Positions 47,086-56,853 are shown, counted from the first letter of the stretch. The stretch: DNA of 64,000 nt from Dehalococcoidales bacterium (GCA_016783135.1 JADHXC010000001.1:1-64000), one strand, 5' to 3'. Program-made: numbers and translations. Notes: generated by a model not told the origin, from the letters alone.

Positions 47086-50000
47086 AAGTAAGAGATAAAC
47101 TGACTGCCGGGTTCCTGGCTATCATTGTACTGATGTGGGTCTCTGTCCTGTTTGCGTCACAGACATACAGGTCTATCCACAACGAATTTGAAGCACTGCA
47201 GGAGGATATCATCCCCGGTGCACTGGTAATGGCTGAAATGTCGGAGAAGATTGAAGCAGTCAGAGCGTGGTCCTTTGCCCATATGATAGTAGGTAATGCC
47301 GAAAGAAGAGGCAAAACAGTAGAAGAATGGCTGCAGGAAAATATGCAATCACTTGAAACTCTGGCAAAGGAACACACAGAACAATCATTTGTACTCATTC
47401 CTGATGAAGCAAAAACCGTCCAGGAAATGGAAGATAGAATGAAACAAATCAATCCCATAATCATGAGACTCGTTGATATGAAAGACCAGGGTGCAGAGCT
47501 TGACGAATTAGAAACAGAAAGAAATAAAACCCTGTCCCCAATACTGGCGCCTCTGCAAACACAAATTGCAGAGCACAAGGCAGAGTATATGGCGGAACTG
47601 GTGAAATCAGCAGAAGCAGTCCGTGAAGCATATACCACCGGCATGGTGGTGCTTTTCATAGCTGTCGGTGTGACTGGCCTTATGGCTGTCGTTATCGCAT
47701 TGCTGGTGACCAGGTCGATAACGAACCCGCTTCATGCCCTGCACAGGGGGACAGAGGTTATAGGAGAGGGCAATCTCTATTACAAAGTAGGTACAAAAGC
47801 AAAGGACGAGATAGGCCAGCTCTCCAGGGCGTTTGACCGGATGACCGAGGGGCTAAGAGATAACACGGTAACCATACACGACCTCAACAAGGAAATCGCC
47901 GAGCGCAGGCGAGCGGAGGAGAAGCTGCAAAGGAGCGAGGAACATTATCGTACCGCTGTCCAAACTGCCCTTGATGGTTACTGGGTCAATGACCTGGAAG
48001 GGCTATTTCTCGATGTGAACGACTCATACTGTCAGATAATAGGGTATTCCCGTGAAGAACTGCTTGGCGGGATGTCCATATCTGACATAGAAGCAGCCGA
48101 GGAGCCTGAAGTAACCGCCGGACATATAAGGCATATATTTGAGTATGGATACGACCGTTTCGAAACGCGCCACAGACGAAAGGATGGCAAGGTCATCGAT
48201 ATTGAAATCAGCGCAACCCATTCCGCTGAAGGCGAAGGGCGGCTGGTTGTGTTCATTCGTGATATCACCGAGCGCAAGCGGGCGGAGGTGGCGCTGAAGG
48301 AAAGCCGGCGCCGGTTCGCAGACCTGGTGAATCTCCTGCCGGTTAGTGTCTGGGAGACCGATCTCGAAGGGAACTTCACTTTCGTCAACCGGCGGGGGCT
48401 AGAGTGGGCCGGTGTCTCCACGACGGAGGAGCCAGGACGAATAGAGGCAGCATTAGCCTTCATACCTGAGGACCATGAGCGGGTACGGACAAATATCCAG
48501 AGAGTGTTGAACGGCGAAGACCTCGAAGTCGTGGAGTACACACAACTCAGAATGGACGGCAGCACTTTCCCGGTACAGGTAATTGCTGCCCCCATTATCA
48601 AGGAAGGGAAACCTGCAGGCTTGAGAGGGGTCACTATAGACATCACTGAGCGCAAGCGGGCGGAGGTGGCGCTGAAGGAAAACCGGCGCCGGTTCGCAGA
48701 CCTGGTGAATCTCCTGCCGGTGAGTGTCTGGGAGACCGATCTCGAAGGGAACTTCACTTTCGTCAACCGGCGGGGGCTAGAGTGGGCCGGTGTCTCCGCG
48801 ACGGAGGATCTGAGCACGGTATCGCCCGTGAAGGCGGGTGAGGTGGCCATACCAGACGACCGGGAGAGGCAGCAGGCCAACTCGCGAAAGATATTCGAGG
48901 GCGAGGACATTGGAGGGGTGGAGTACACGAATCTGAGGGCTGACGGGAGCACATATCCCGTGCAGGTGTATGCTGTCCCCGTAATCCAGGACGGAGAGCT
49001 CGTGGGACTGAGGGGCGTAACGATAGACATCACCGAGCGTAAGCGTGCTGAGGAAGAACTGCGCCGGTCAGAAGAGAGTCTCCGGACTTACCTGGAGGCT
49101 GCGCCCGATGCGATCTATATCAACGACCTGAATGGTGTGTTCCTGTATGGCAACAAGAAAGCCGAGCAAATCACCGGGTACTCCAGGGAAGAGTTGCTCG
49201 GGAAGAGCTTCCTCGACCTTAACCTCCTTCCCTCTCAGTATCTCGAAAAGGCCGCTGAATTGCTGGCACATAACGAGGCGGGGAAACCGACTGGTCCGGA
49301 CGAGTTTGAGTTGACCGGAAAGGACGGCTGCCGTGTGTGGGTGGAGATAAGCACTACTACAATCAGCCAGGGAGAGAACACGGTGGTCCTCGGTTTTGTA
49401 CACGACATCACCGGGCGCAAGCGGGCTGAGGAAAAGCTACAGACGAGAGAGCAGTACTTCCGCTCTCTAATAGAGAACGCGTCTGACGTCTTCATGGGCG
49501 TGAAGGCCGATGGGACGTTAGACTACATCAGCCCGTCCTACGAACGAGTAATGGGCTATGGCATACGAGAACGAGTTGGCGTGGGCATGTTTGAGAATCT
49601 CCATCCGGACGACATCACGGATGTCGTCGAGGGATGGGAGAGATTGCTGGAGACACCCGGCAGCACCAGTGCCATGCAGATACGCGCCAGGCACGAGGAT
49701 GGCTCATGGCGGCACTTGGAAGGGACCGGCAAGAATCTCCTGGATGACCCGGCAGTAGAAGGCGTCATCGTGACTATCCGTGACGTCACCGAGCGCAACC
49801 GTGTGCAGGAACAACTACTGAGGCTGTCATCTGTTGTTGACTCCGCGACTGAAGCCATAGCTATTACTGATATGGAGGGAAGAATCACTGACTGTAACCT
49901 GGCCTGGGTAGAGATGACCGGCTATGAGAAGGAGGAGACAATCGGCAAAACGACCGTAGAGCTATGCATGGCAGAAGAGGACCTTCCCAGAATGCTGGAG

Positions 50001-52106
50001 GCAATAGCTATGTTGGTATCCGGTAAGCCTGTGCCGACTTCTGACTACACGACTAGATGTAAAGATGGTACCAGACTCACTACCAGCGTGAATCTCTCCC
50101 TTCTGAAGAACCGCCAGGGTGAACTATACGGAATGGCTGCAATAATCAGAGACGTTACCGAGCAGAGGCAGGTAGAGGTGGCGTACAGGCAGGTGGCGGA
50201 GAAATACCGCACCATACTGGAAGAGATGGAAGACTCCTATTTTGAAGTGGACCTTGAGGGCAATTTTACCTTCGTTAATGATGCACATAGTCGCATCCTC
50301 GGCTACTCCAGGGAAGAAACGATTGGAATGAACTCTAGAACCGTCACGTTTGAAGAGGATTCTGAGTACGTGCTCAATGCGTATAGCCAGGCTTACCTAA
50401 CAGGTAATCCAGTCAGGAACTTGTCCTTCAGAATGGTAGGAAAAAGTGGGGAAATAGGATGGACTGAAGTCTCGGCTGTTCCTCTGTGGAACCAGCAGGG
50501 GGAAGTTACTGGATTTAGAGGCATTGGCCGTAATGTTAGCGACCGGCGAAGAACCGAAGAGGAGCTGGCCCGGAAAGCCGAAGAACTCGAAGCGGCAAGC
50601 CAGGCGAAATCTGAGTTCCTGGCCAGCATGTCCCACGAGCTACGGACCCCACTGAACGCCGTTATCGGCTTCTCCGAATTGCTGATTGATGGTATTCCCG
50701 GTGAGGTTAATGAGGAACAGAAGGAATGCCTGGAGGATATCCTGACCAGCGGCAGGCACCTGCTGACTCTCATCAGCGACGTACTTGATATCTCGAAGGT
50801 GGAAGCAGGGAAGATGGAACTAAGACCGCAGAATCTGGACCTGTCCGATGTGATTGACGAGGTAGTGCAGACCATAAAACCCATGGCCGATGAGAGTAAG
50901 CACAAGGTTGTGTTCAGCGTCCCGGATGACCTGCCGGAAGCCTATGCTGATGCTGGAAAGGTAAAGCAGGTGCTCCTCAACTTCCTCAGCAATGCGGTCA
51001 AGTTCACCCCGGCGGGTGGCAGGATTACCGTTGAAGCCACCACCACGGACGGCTACTGCCAGGTCAGCGTGATTGACACCGGCATCGGCATCAAGGAGGA
51101 AGACCTGGAACGGGTCTTCGAGGTATTCGTGCAGGGAGAGGCCCTGCCTGATAGCACCAGGAAGGGGACCGGCCTCGGGCTGGCACTCGCTAAACAATTT
51201 GTCGAACTCATGGAAGGCAGGATATGGGTGGAGAGTGAGTACGGCAAAGGGAGCAGGTTCAGCTTTACGATACCCCGGGCAACCGATGGTGAACTCCGTC
51301 CGGGAGCAGCCGAAGAAGCAGAGGAAAAGCCTTCGGTGGTAGCGGGGTCATCTACCTTGCCACACCAGAAAGAGGTCCTCGTGGTCGATGATGACCGTAA
51401 AGCAAGGAGTATTCTACGGGCTTGGCTTGAACAGGAGGGCTATGTTGTCTTTGAGGCAACGAATGCTGAAGGCGGGATTAAGGGGGCGAAGGAACTCCAC
51501 CCGGCGGTAATAGTCCTTGACATAATGATGCCCGGAAAAGATGGTTGGCAGGTACTCCGGGAACTCAAGTCCATACCGGAGACAAGAGACATACCGGTGG
51601 TGATAACGTCTATGCTTTCCGAGGAAGAGTTGGGCTTCAGTCTGGGAGCTGCTGACTACTTCACTAAACCCGTTGATAAGGAGAGGTTCCTGAGAAAAGT
51701 GGCGGAGCTGGGTGTCACTGTGGATACGACAATCCTAGTGGTAGATGACAACCCGGCGGATGCTCACCTCGTGGCGTCAATGCTGAAAAGCGACCACATC
51801 GGTGCCCTCTGCGCCTACAGCGGTGCTGACGGGGTGAGAATGGCGAACGAGACAAAACCGGACCTCATAGTACTTGACCTCATGATGCCGGACATGAACG
51901 GTTTTGAGGTTGTGGATGAGTTACGCGGACAGGAGAGTACCAGTGGCATCCCGATATTCATTCTCACTGCCAAAGACCTGGTGGACGAGGATTTGGAAGC
52001 ACTGCGACAAAAGACTACCGCCGTGATAAGAAAGTCGGGCTTTACGCGGGAGAGCTTCCTGTCGGATGTGAAGAAAGTGCTGGGCATTGACGATGAACAA
52101 GGGTAG
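47082..52106 (+). CDS. Membrane hybrid histidine kinase: 4HB-HAMP-7xPAS-HisKA-HATPase-REC-REC
   Basis: A 1674-residue kinase. Two membrane helices (about residues 10-30 and 193-212) flank an all-helical four-helix-bundle sensor; HAMP at about 212-265. Seven PAS domains start near 286, 406, 532, 664, 786, 911 and 1036, most ending in a D-I/V-T-E/G-R signature. His box MSHELRTPLNAVIGFSEL (His about 1183), ATPase with VLLNFLSNAVKFTP, DTGIGI and GTGLGLALAKQF, then two receivers (Asp in VIVLDIMMPGKDGW and LIVLDLMMPDMNGF). PAS 2 and 3 are a recent duplication. It starts at ATG 47082 with GGGAGGGA upstream and follows the pilus genes, so it may control pili. The final receiver gene is 27 bp downstream. 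Confidence 0.95.
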   Translation: MKVRDKLTAGFLAIIVLMWVSVLFASQTYRSIHNEFEALQEDIIPGALVMAEMSEKIEAVRAWSFAHMIVGNAERRGKTVEEWLQENMQSLETLAKEHTEQSFVLIPDEAKTVQEMEDRMKQINPIIMRLVDMKDQGAELDELETERNKTLSPILAPLQTQIAEHKAEYMAELVKSAEAVREAYTTGMVVLFIAVGVTGLMAVVIALLVTRSITNPLHALHRGTEVIGEGNLYYKVGTKAKDEIGQLSRAFDRMTEGLRDNTVTIHDLNKEIAERRRAEEKLQRSEEHYRTAVQTALDGYWVNDLEGLFLDVNDSYCQIIGYSREELLGGMSISDIEAAEEPEVTAGHIRHIFEYGYDRFETRHRRKDGKVIDIEISATHSAEGEGRLVVFIRDITERKRAEVALKESRRRFADLVNLLPVSVWETDLEGNFTFVNRRGLEWAGVSTTEEPGRIEAALAFIPEDHERVRTNIQRVLNGEDLEVVEYTQLRMDGSTFPVQVIAAPIIKEGKPAGLRGVTIDITERKRAEVALKENRRRFADLVNLLPVSVWETDLEGNFTFVNRRGLEWAGVSATEDLSTVSPVKAGEVAIPDDRERQQANSRKIFEGEDIGGVEYTNLRADGSTYPVQVYAVPVIQDGELVGLRGVTIDITERKRAEEELRRSEESLRTYLEAAPDAIYINDLNGVFLYGNKKAEQITGYSREELLGKSFLDLNLLPSQYLEKAAELLAHNEAGKPTGPDEFELTGKDGCRVWVEISTTTISQGENTVVLGFVHDITGRKRAEEKLQTREQYFRSLIENASDVFMGVKADGTLDYISPSYERVMGYGIRERVGVGMFENLHPDDITDVVEGWERLLETPGSTSAMQIRARHEDGSWRHLEGTGKNLLDDPAVEGVIVTIRDVTERNRVQEQLLRLSSVVDSATEAIAITDMEGRITDCNLAWVEMTGYEKEETIGKTTVELCMAEEDLPRMLEAIAMLVSGKPVPTSDYTTRCKDGTRLTTSVNLSLLKNRQGELYGMAAIIRDVTEQRQVEVAYRQVAEKYRTILEEMEDSYFEVDLEGNFTFVNDAHSRILGYSREETIGMNSRTVTFEEDSEYVLNAYSQAYLTGNPVRNLSFRMVGKSGEIGWTEVSAVPLWNQQGEVTGFRGIGRNVSDRRRTEEELARKAEELEAASQAKSEFLASMSHELRTPLNAVIGFSELLIDGIPGEVNEEQKECLEDILTSGRHLLTLISDVLDISKVEAGKMELRPQNLDLSDVIDEVVQTIKPMADESKHKVVFSVPDDLPEAYADAGKVKQVLLNFLSNAVKFTPAGGRITVEATTTDGYCQVSVIDTGIGIKEEDLERVFEVFVQGEALPDSTRKGTGLGLALAKQFVELMEGRIWVESEYGKGSRFSFTIPRATDGELRPGAAEEAEEKPSVVAGSSTLPHQKEVLVVDDDRKARSILRAWLEQEGYVVFEATNAEGGIKGAKELHPAVIVLDIMMPGKDGWQVLRELKSIPETRDIPVVITSMLSEEELGFSLGAADYFTKPVDKERFLRKVAELGVTVDTTILVVDDNPADAHLVASMLKSDHIGALCAYSGADGVRMANETKPDLIVLDLMMPDMNGFEVVDELRGQESTSGIPIFILTAKDLVDEDLEALRQKTTAVIRKSGFTRESFLSDVKKVLGIDDEQG
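48271..48802 (+). repeat. Direct repeat within the kinase gene (PAS 2/PAS 3)
   Basis: About 150 bp from 48271 recur almost unchanged from 48649, an offset of 378 bp (126 codons, one PAS unit). The second halves of the two units have diverged, so only the N-terminal parts are alike. Confidence 0.85.
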
Positions 52107-52133
52107 TCCAACACAGGAGGGTAAGAATAAACA

Positions 52134-52535
52134 ATGGCTGAGAAGATACTGATTGTGGAAGACAATGCAAGGAACATGAGGCTGTTTAGCATGATACTAA
52201 AGGCGGCCGGCTATATTCCGCTGGAAGCGACTGATGGTACCGAAGCACTGGTCAAAGCGGTGCAGGAACATCCGGACCTCATTCTGATGGATGTGCAGCT
52301 ACCCGGATTGAGCGGCCTGGAAGTAACGGCAAGACTGCGGCAAATGCCGGGATTCGAACGTGTTCCCATTATCGCCATATCTGCCTATGCGATGAAAGGA
52401 GACCAGGAGAGAATCATCGAAGCCGGGTGTGATACATACCTGTCCAAGCCGATAAACACCCGCGAGTTGTCTGCGGTGGTGGCTACTGTAATGTCAGAAA
52501 AGAGACAGAAGTATCCGGAGAATCTATCTGTGTGA
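52134..52535 (+). CDS. Single-domain response regulator (DivK-like)
   Basis: A 133-residue stand-alone receiver: IVEDNARNMRLF, Asp in LILMDVQLPGLSG, IAISAYAMKGD and Lys in YLSKPINTRE. The NARNMRLF start and AYAMKGD helix resemble DivK and receivers that follow hybrid kinases. It is probably the phosphotransfer partner of the giant kinase 27 bp upstream. Confidence 0.9.
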   Translation: MAEKILIVEDNARNMRLFSMILKAAGYIPLEATDGTEALVKAVQEHPDLILMDVQLPGLSGLEVTARLRQMPGFERVPIIAISAYAMKGDQERIIEAGCDTYLSKPINTRELSAVVATVMSEKRQKYPENLSV

Positions 52536-52543
52536 CATGCCAG

Positions 52544-52580
52544 ATGTCATCGCTCCTTGTAGGACGAGCACTGATGACAT
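52544..52580 (+). terminator. Hairpin after the pilus/kinase cluster
   Basis: ATGTCATC and GATGACAT form an 8-bp stem, with a second short pairing (GCTC/GAGC) inside. No T-run follows. It may end the long transcript of the preceding genes. Confidence 0.4.
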
Positions 52581-52701
52581 AATCAGACCGTACCTGACAT
52601 AAGAATAAGGCATAGACTGACATACGTGGACCAATCAGCGTGATAGCATCGTGGAGAAATAGTCTGGCGAGGAGACCGCCTTGGATGAAGGAGGTAGCAA
52701 A

Positions 52702-52923
52702 GTGCAGACGTGGAAACTGAAGGGCTGTCCGCGTTGTGGCGGTGATGTCTTTACTTCATATGATTCCAATGGTGGTTACGAGCAATGTCTCCAGTGCGCC
52801 TGGCAGCATGAACTGACATTCAATGGAATGCCTGGCGACAGGGGAACAGTGGGGAAAATTACCACTCATACCAGAGGGCCATACCGAATAAGGCGTGCGC
52901 CGGTAAAAGTAGGGAAGGACTGA
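52702..52923 (+). CDS. Small zinc-ribbon protein
   Basis: A 73-residue protein with two Cys pairs, GCPRCGGD and CLQCAWQ, about 22 residues apart, forming a probable zinc ribbon. The tail is basic (RGPYRIRRAPVKVGKD), so nucleic-acid binding is possible. GTG 52702 is preceded by AAGGAGGT at ideal spacing; an upstream TTG would overrun this site. Function is unknown. Confidence 0.72.
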   Translation: MQTWKLKGCPRCGGDVFTSYDSNGGYEQCLQCAWQHELTFNGMPGDRGTVGKITTHTRGPYRIRRAPVKVGKD

Positions 52924-53023
52924 TACTATTACAGATGAGGTGCAGCAGACAAGACCTCATCTGACCATCATCTGGTCGGTAACCGGGCGATATGTCCCCG
53001 TCTTCGATGCTGAATCAGGGGAA

Positions 53024-53098
53024 TGGAGCGGGAGACGAGGCTCGAACTCGCGACCCTCTGCTTGGGAAGCAGATGCTCTACCACTGAGCTACTCCCGC
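53024..53098 (-). tRNA. tRNA-Gly (anticodon CCC)
   Basis: A complete cloverleaf on the minus strand: acceptor GCGGGAG/CTCCCGC, D arm AGCTCAGTGGTAGAGC, anticodon stem CTGCT/AGCAG with loop TTCCCAA (CCC at 53064-53066), and T arm with GTTCGAGCC. Discriminator T and an encoded CCA (53024-53026) follow. It reads GGG glycine codons. Confidence 0.95.
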
Positions 53099-53219
53099 TC
53101 AATTAATATCTATTCTAGCCCAGAATACAGTGCCTGTAAAGTAGATGTACTCGTTCGGTACTGTCAAGGGTTTGCCGGTAACCCCTGCAGATAGTCTCGT
53201 GTGACCTGCGGGCTGGTTG

Positions 53220-53228
53220 TGGTATAAT
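53220..53228 (+). promoter_or_regulatory. Extended -10 promoter of iorA
   Basis: TGGTATAAT matches the extended -10 consensus. The ATG of iorA is at 53238, only 9 bases after the box, so transcription would begin at or within a few bases of the start codon. No good -35 or ribosome site is seen. Confidence 0.55.
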
Positions 53229-53237
53229 ATCCTGAAA

Positions 53238-55082
53238 ATGAAGAAACTGCTCTCTGGAAATGAAGCCCTTGCCTGGGGAGCTTACCATGCCGGTGCCCGA
53301 GTAGCCACTGCTTATCCGGGAACCCCCAGCACTGAAATACTTGAGACCATTGCCCGCTTTGATGATATTTACGCCGAGTGGTCAACCAATGAGAAGGTTG
53401 CTATGGAAGTGGCCCTCGGAGCGTGCTACGCCGGTGTCCGTTCGGTAGTATCCATGAAGCACGTCGGCCTTAACGTAGCTGCCGACCCCTTCATGGCAGC
53501 TTCCATTACCGGGGTCAGTGGCGGGCTGGTTCTCATTTGCGCCGATGACCCGGGGACGCACAGTTCCCAGAGTGAGCAGGACAACCGCCACTACGCCAGG
53601 CTGGCCAAGGTGCCTGTGCTCGAACCGAGCGATAGCCAGGAAGCCTATGACATGATGGCCATCGCTTTCGATATCAGCGAGCAGTTCGATACCCTTGTAA
53701 TGGTACGTACCACCACCCGCATTTCTCACTCCAAGTCCGTGGTAGACATTAACCGGAGTCGACCGGCACCGACAGGCGAGGTGGATTTTCTGCGCAATGT
53801 CTCCAAGTACGTAATGCTGCCGGTCAACGCTCGCTTCCGTCATCCGCTGGTCGAGGAGCGTATGGTCAAGCTGGCCGGGTTTGCCGAGACTTCTCCCCTG
53901 AACCGGGTAGAGCCAGGTGAAAGCAACCTCGGTGTTATCACCAGCGGGGTCGCCTACCAGTATGCCCGCGAGGTCTTCCCTGACGCCTCCTTTCTCAAGC
54001 TAGGCATAACGCATCCCTTGCCCGGGGAGCTGATACGCCGCTTTGCTGCGCAGGTAGACCGGCTAATTGTTATCGAAGAGCTTGACCCGTTCCTGGAGGA
54101 GAATATCCGCTCAATGGGTGTGGAAGTCCGTGGAAAGGACTTCATCCCGTTGGTGGGAGAGTTGAGTTCGGACGTAGTTGCCGGGGGTGCCGTCAGTGCC
54201 GGGATTCTTACTGAAGCTCCCGTACTGTCCGAGATAAAGGCGGTCGCCGACCTTCCGAAAAGGCCTCCGCTTCTCTGCCCCGGCTGCCCGCATACCGGCA
54301 TGTTTTTCGTACTCGCCAGCATGGGGCAGCGGCTGAAGCCGCCCGGTTCGGGGGACAAGCCTGCGAAGAAGTCCAACCTGATTATCACCGGCGACATCGG
54401 ATGCTACACGCTGGCGACCTACCCACCGCTTAATGCTATGGATACCACGGCCTGCATGGGTGCCAGCATCGGGCAGGCACTGGGCATGGAGAAGGCCGGA
54501 ATAGATACCAACGTAGTAGCCGTCATTGGCGACTCCACCTTCCTGCATTCCGGTATTACGCCGCTGGTGGACGCCGTCTATAACGAAGGTAAGATAACCG
54601 TGGTTATCCTGGACAACGGGACCACGGCGATGACGGGGCACCAGGAACATCCTGGTACCGGCGTTTCCGCGCAGGGTAATAAGACTACTAAAGTGGAACT
54701 GGAGAATGTTGTGCGTGGCGTGGGCGTCAGTGATGTTCGGGTGGTCGATGCCTTTGACATGAAGGAGCTGCGTGCCGCAGCCAGGAGTGTCCTGGCCAGT
54801 CCGGAGCTTGCCGTCATTATCGTGCGTGGTGCCTGCGCTGTGGGGGTGCCGCGGCGCGGTGAACCCAGGGTGGTCGATGCCGAGAAATGCAATCGCTGTG
54901 ATGTGTGTCTTCTTATTGGCTGTCCGGCCATCCAGACCGTAGACGACAAGGTATACATTGATGCCACCCTGTGTGTTGGCGATATATGCACTATCTGCCA
55001 GCAGGTATGCCCACAGAAGGCAATAGCCCCGCGGACGGGGAAGGCCCCGCAGACCGAAAGCACGCTTGAGGAAATGGAGTGA
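53238..55082 (+). CDS. iorA: Indolepyruvate:ferredoxin oxidoreductase alpha subunit
   Basis: The thiamine-diphosphate subunit that oxidatively decarboxylates aryl-pyruvates from aromatic amino acids to aryl-acetyl-CoA, reducing ferredoxin. 614 residues: N-terminal pyrimidine-type domain (GNEALAWGAYHAGARVATAYPGTPSTE), TPP-binding domain (GDIGCYTLATYPPLN and IGDSTFLHSG), and a C-terminal two-cluster ferredoxin domain (CNRCDVC..GCP and CVGDICTICQQVCP). The second cluster spacing, C-x4-C-x2-C-x3-CP, differs from ordinary ferredoxins. The start is ATG 53238, because MKKLLSGNEA is the usual N-terminus. Its stop overlaps iorB. Confidence 0.95.
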   Translation: MKKLLSGNEALAWGAYHAGARVATAYPGTPSTEILETIARFDDIYAEWSTNEKVAMEVALGACYAGVRSVVSMKHVGLNVAADPFMAASITGVSGGLVLICADDPGTHSSQSEQDNRHYARLAKVPVLEPSDSQEAYDMMAIAFDISEQFDTLVMVRTTTRISHSKSVVDINRSRPAPTGEVDFLRNVSKYVMLPVNARFRHPLVEERMVKLAGFAETSPLNRVEPGESNLGVITSGVAYQYAREVFPDASFLKLGITHPLPGELIRRFAAQVDRLIVIEELDPFLEENIRSMGVEVRGKDFIPLVGELSSDVVAGGAVSAGILTEAPVLSEIKAVADLPKRPPLLCPGCPHTGMFFVLASMGQRLKPPGSGDKPAKKSNLIITGDIGCYTLATYPPLNAMDTTACMGASIGQALGMEKAGIDTNVVAVIGDSTFLHSGITPLVDAVYNEGKITVVILDNGTTAMTGHQEHPGTGVSAQGNKTTKVELENVVRGVGVSDVRVVDAFDMKELRAAARSVLASPELAVIIVRGACAVGVPRRGEPRVVDAEKCNRCDVCLLIGCPAIQTVDDKVYIDATLCVGDICTICQQVCPQKAIAPRTGKAPQTESTLEEME

Positions 55083-55675
55083 GCAAGCTGGACCTGTTTG
55101 TGACCGGGGTTGGTGGCCAGGGGAATATCCTGGCGAGTGACATTATCAGTGAGACGGCACTGGCCGCCGGGTACGATGTCAAGAAGACGGATACGCTGGG
55201 CATGGCACAGCGGAACGGCAGCGTTATCAGTCACGTACGTATCGCCCGTCGGGTGTATTCGCCCCTGATTAAGCAAGGAGAGGTTGATATCCTGCTCGCG
55301 TTTGAGAAGCTGGAAGCTGCCAGATGGTGCAACTACCTCCGACCCGGCGCCGTGGCCATCATCAACAACCACATACTCCCGCCGCTTGCCGTCAACCTGG
55401 GGGTCGAAGAATACCCTGATGATAAGAATATCCACGACATCCTGAGCCAGCGCACCGACCAGGTCTACTTCGTGGAAGGGACCACTCGTGTCACTGCGCT
55501 GGGTAACGCCAGGACTCTCAATATCTTTATGCTCGGCTGCTTCTCGCACTTCGCCCCTTTCGAGGTGAATGTCTGGAAGGAGAGTCTCTCCCAACGCTTG
55601 CCATCACAACTGCTCCAGCTAAACCTCGATGCCTTCGAGCTGGGCAGAAAGGAAATCCATGATGTTCATGTCTGA
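55079..55675 (+). CDS. iorB: Indolepyruvate:ferredoxin oxidoreductase beta subunit
   Basis: The 198-residue gamma/beta-type subunit of the 2-oxoacid:ferredoxin oxidoreductase family. It starts LDLFVTGVGGQGNILASDII, then MAQRNGSVISHVRI, both family hallmarks. GTG 55079 overlaps the iorA stop, and its own end overlaps the aminotransferase start, so the three are one translational unit. Confidence 0.94.
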   Translation: MSKLDLFVTGVGGQGNILASDIISETALAAGYDVKKTDTLGMAQRNGSVISHVRIARRVYSPLIKQGEVDILLAFEKLEAARWCNYLRPGAVAIINNHILPPLAVNLGVEEYPDDKNIHDILSQRTDQVYFVEGTTRVTALGNARTLNIFMLGCFSHFAPFEVNVWKESLSQRLPSQLLQLNLDAFELGRKEIHDVHV

Positions 55676-56849
55676 GAATATTCGCCAGAGCATGGCCGAG
55701 GGTTCGTGGATTCGGCGGATGTTCGAGGAAGGGGCCATTCTCAGGGAGCGTCATGGCGCGGAGAATGTCTTTGACCTCTCCATCGGCAACCCGGTGGTGG
55801 AACCGCCTCCCGAACTTCACCGCCAACTCCTTCAGTTGGCGCAAAACCCTGTGCCGGGGATGCATCGTTACATGCCCAATGCCGGCTACCCGGAGACCAG
55901 GGCGGCGGTGGCGGGGCAGTTTTCCCTGGAGACGGGGGTCAGGTTTGGTGCTGACGATATCATTATGAGCTGTGGAGCTGCCGGGGGCTGCAATGTCTTT
56001 CTCCGTACTGTACTCAATCCCGGCGACGAAGTGATAGTGTTCAGCCCCTATTTTCTGGAATACCTCAACTACATCGCGAACTTCAGCGGGGTACCCAGGA
56101 TTCTGCCTACTGATGAGCAGTTCCTGCCCAGGCTTGATGCCCTCGAAGAGGCGGTGGGACCGAGGACGAAGGCCATAATCATCAACTCCCCCAATAACCC
56201 TGCGGGAGTCGTTTACGGCGAGGACATCCTGAGGGGTATTAGTGAGATTATCCGCAGGAAAGAGGCCGAGTTCGACACAGCAATCTACATCCTGAGTGAC
56301 GAGGCCTATCGGAAGCTGGTCTACGACGGCATCCAGTTCCCGTTTCCGCTCCAGTATCACCCGAATACTATCAGCGTGACATCCCACTCCAAGGACCTGG
56401 CATTACCCGGAGAGCGCGTCGGCTACATCGCCGTGCATCCTGACTGCGCCCATCGTGACGACCTTATCAACGGGATGGTCTTCTGCACGAGGACGCTGGG
56501 GTTTGTCAATGCCCCGGCCTTGGTACAGCACCTGCTTCCCCATCTTCAAGGGGTGACCGTCTCTGTCGCGGACTATCAGCGGAAGCGTGATTTCCTCTAT
56601 GGGCACCTGGTTGAGATGGGTTACTCCATGACCAAGCCGCAGGGGGCCTTCTACCTGTTCCCCGAGACCCCGGTGGAAGATGACGTTGCTTTCGTGAAAG
56701 AACTTCAAGAACTGATGGTGCTTACGGTGCCGGGCAGAGGTTTCGGCGGGCCGGGTCACATCCGGATATCCTACTGTGTTGATGACTGGACGCTGGAAGG
56801 CTCGCTGGACGGCTTTCGCAAGGTTGCCCGGAAACACGGCCTGTGCTAG
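55659..56849 (+). CDS. Class I/II pyridoxal-phosphate aminotransferase
   Basis: A fold-type-I aminotransferase of 396 residues (AspAT superfamily). Motifs: NPVPGMHRYMPNAGYPETR, SCGAAGGCN (cofactor phosphate site), NSPNNPAGVVY, SDEAYRKLVYDG, and the PLP Lys in TSHSKDLALPGERVGY. The start is placed at ATG 55659, with AAAGGA about 6 bases upstream; ATG 55662 and 55668 are alternatives. Being coupled to iorAB, it most likely makes the aryl or branched 2-oxoacid consumed by IorAB. Confidence 0.9.
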   Translation: MMFMSENIRQSMAEGSWIRRMFEEGAILRERHGAENVFDLSIGNPVVEPPPELHRQLLQLAQNPVPGMHRYMPNAGYPETRAAVAGQFSLETGVRFGADDIIMSCGAAGGCNVFLRTVLNPGDEVIVFSPYFLEYLNYIANFSGVPRILPTDEQFLPRLDALEEAVGPRTKAIIINSPNNPAGVVYGEDILRGISEIIRRKEAEFDTAIYILSDEAYRKLVYDGIQFPFPLQYHPNTISVTSHSKDLALPGERVGYIAVHPDCAHRDDLINGMVFCTRTLGFVNAPALVQHLLPHLQGVTVSVADYQRKRDFLYGHLVEMGYSMTKPQGAFYLFPETPVEDDVAFVKELQELMVLTVPGRGFGGPGHIRISYCVDDWTLEGSLDGFRKVARKHGLC

Positions 56850-56853
56850 CACT

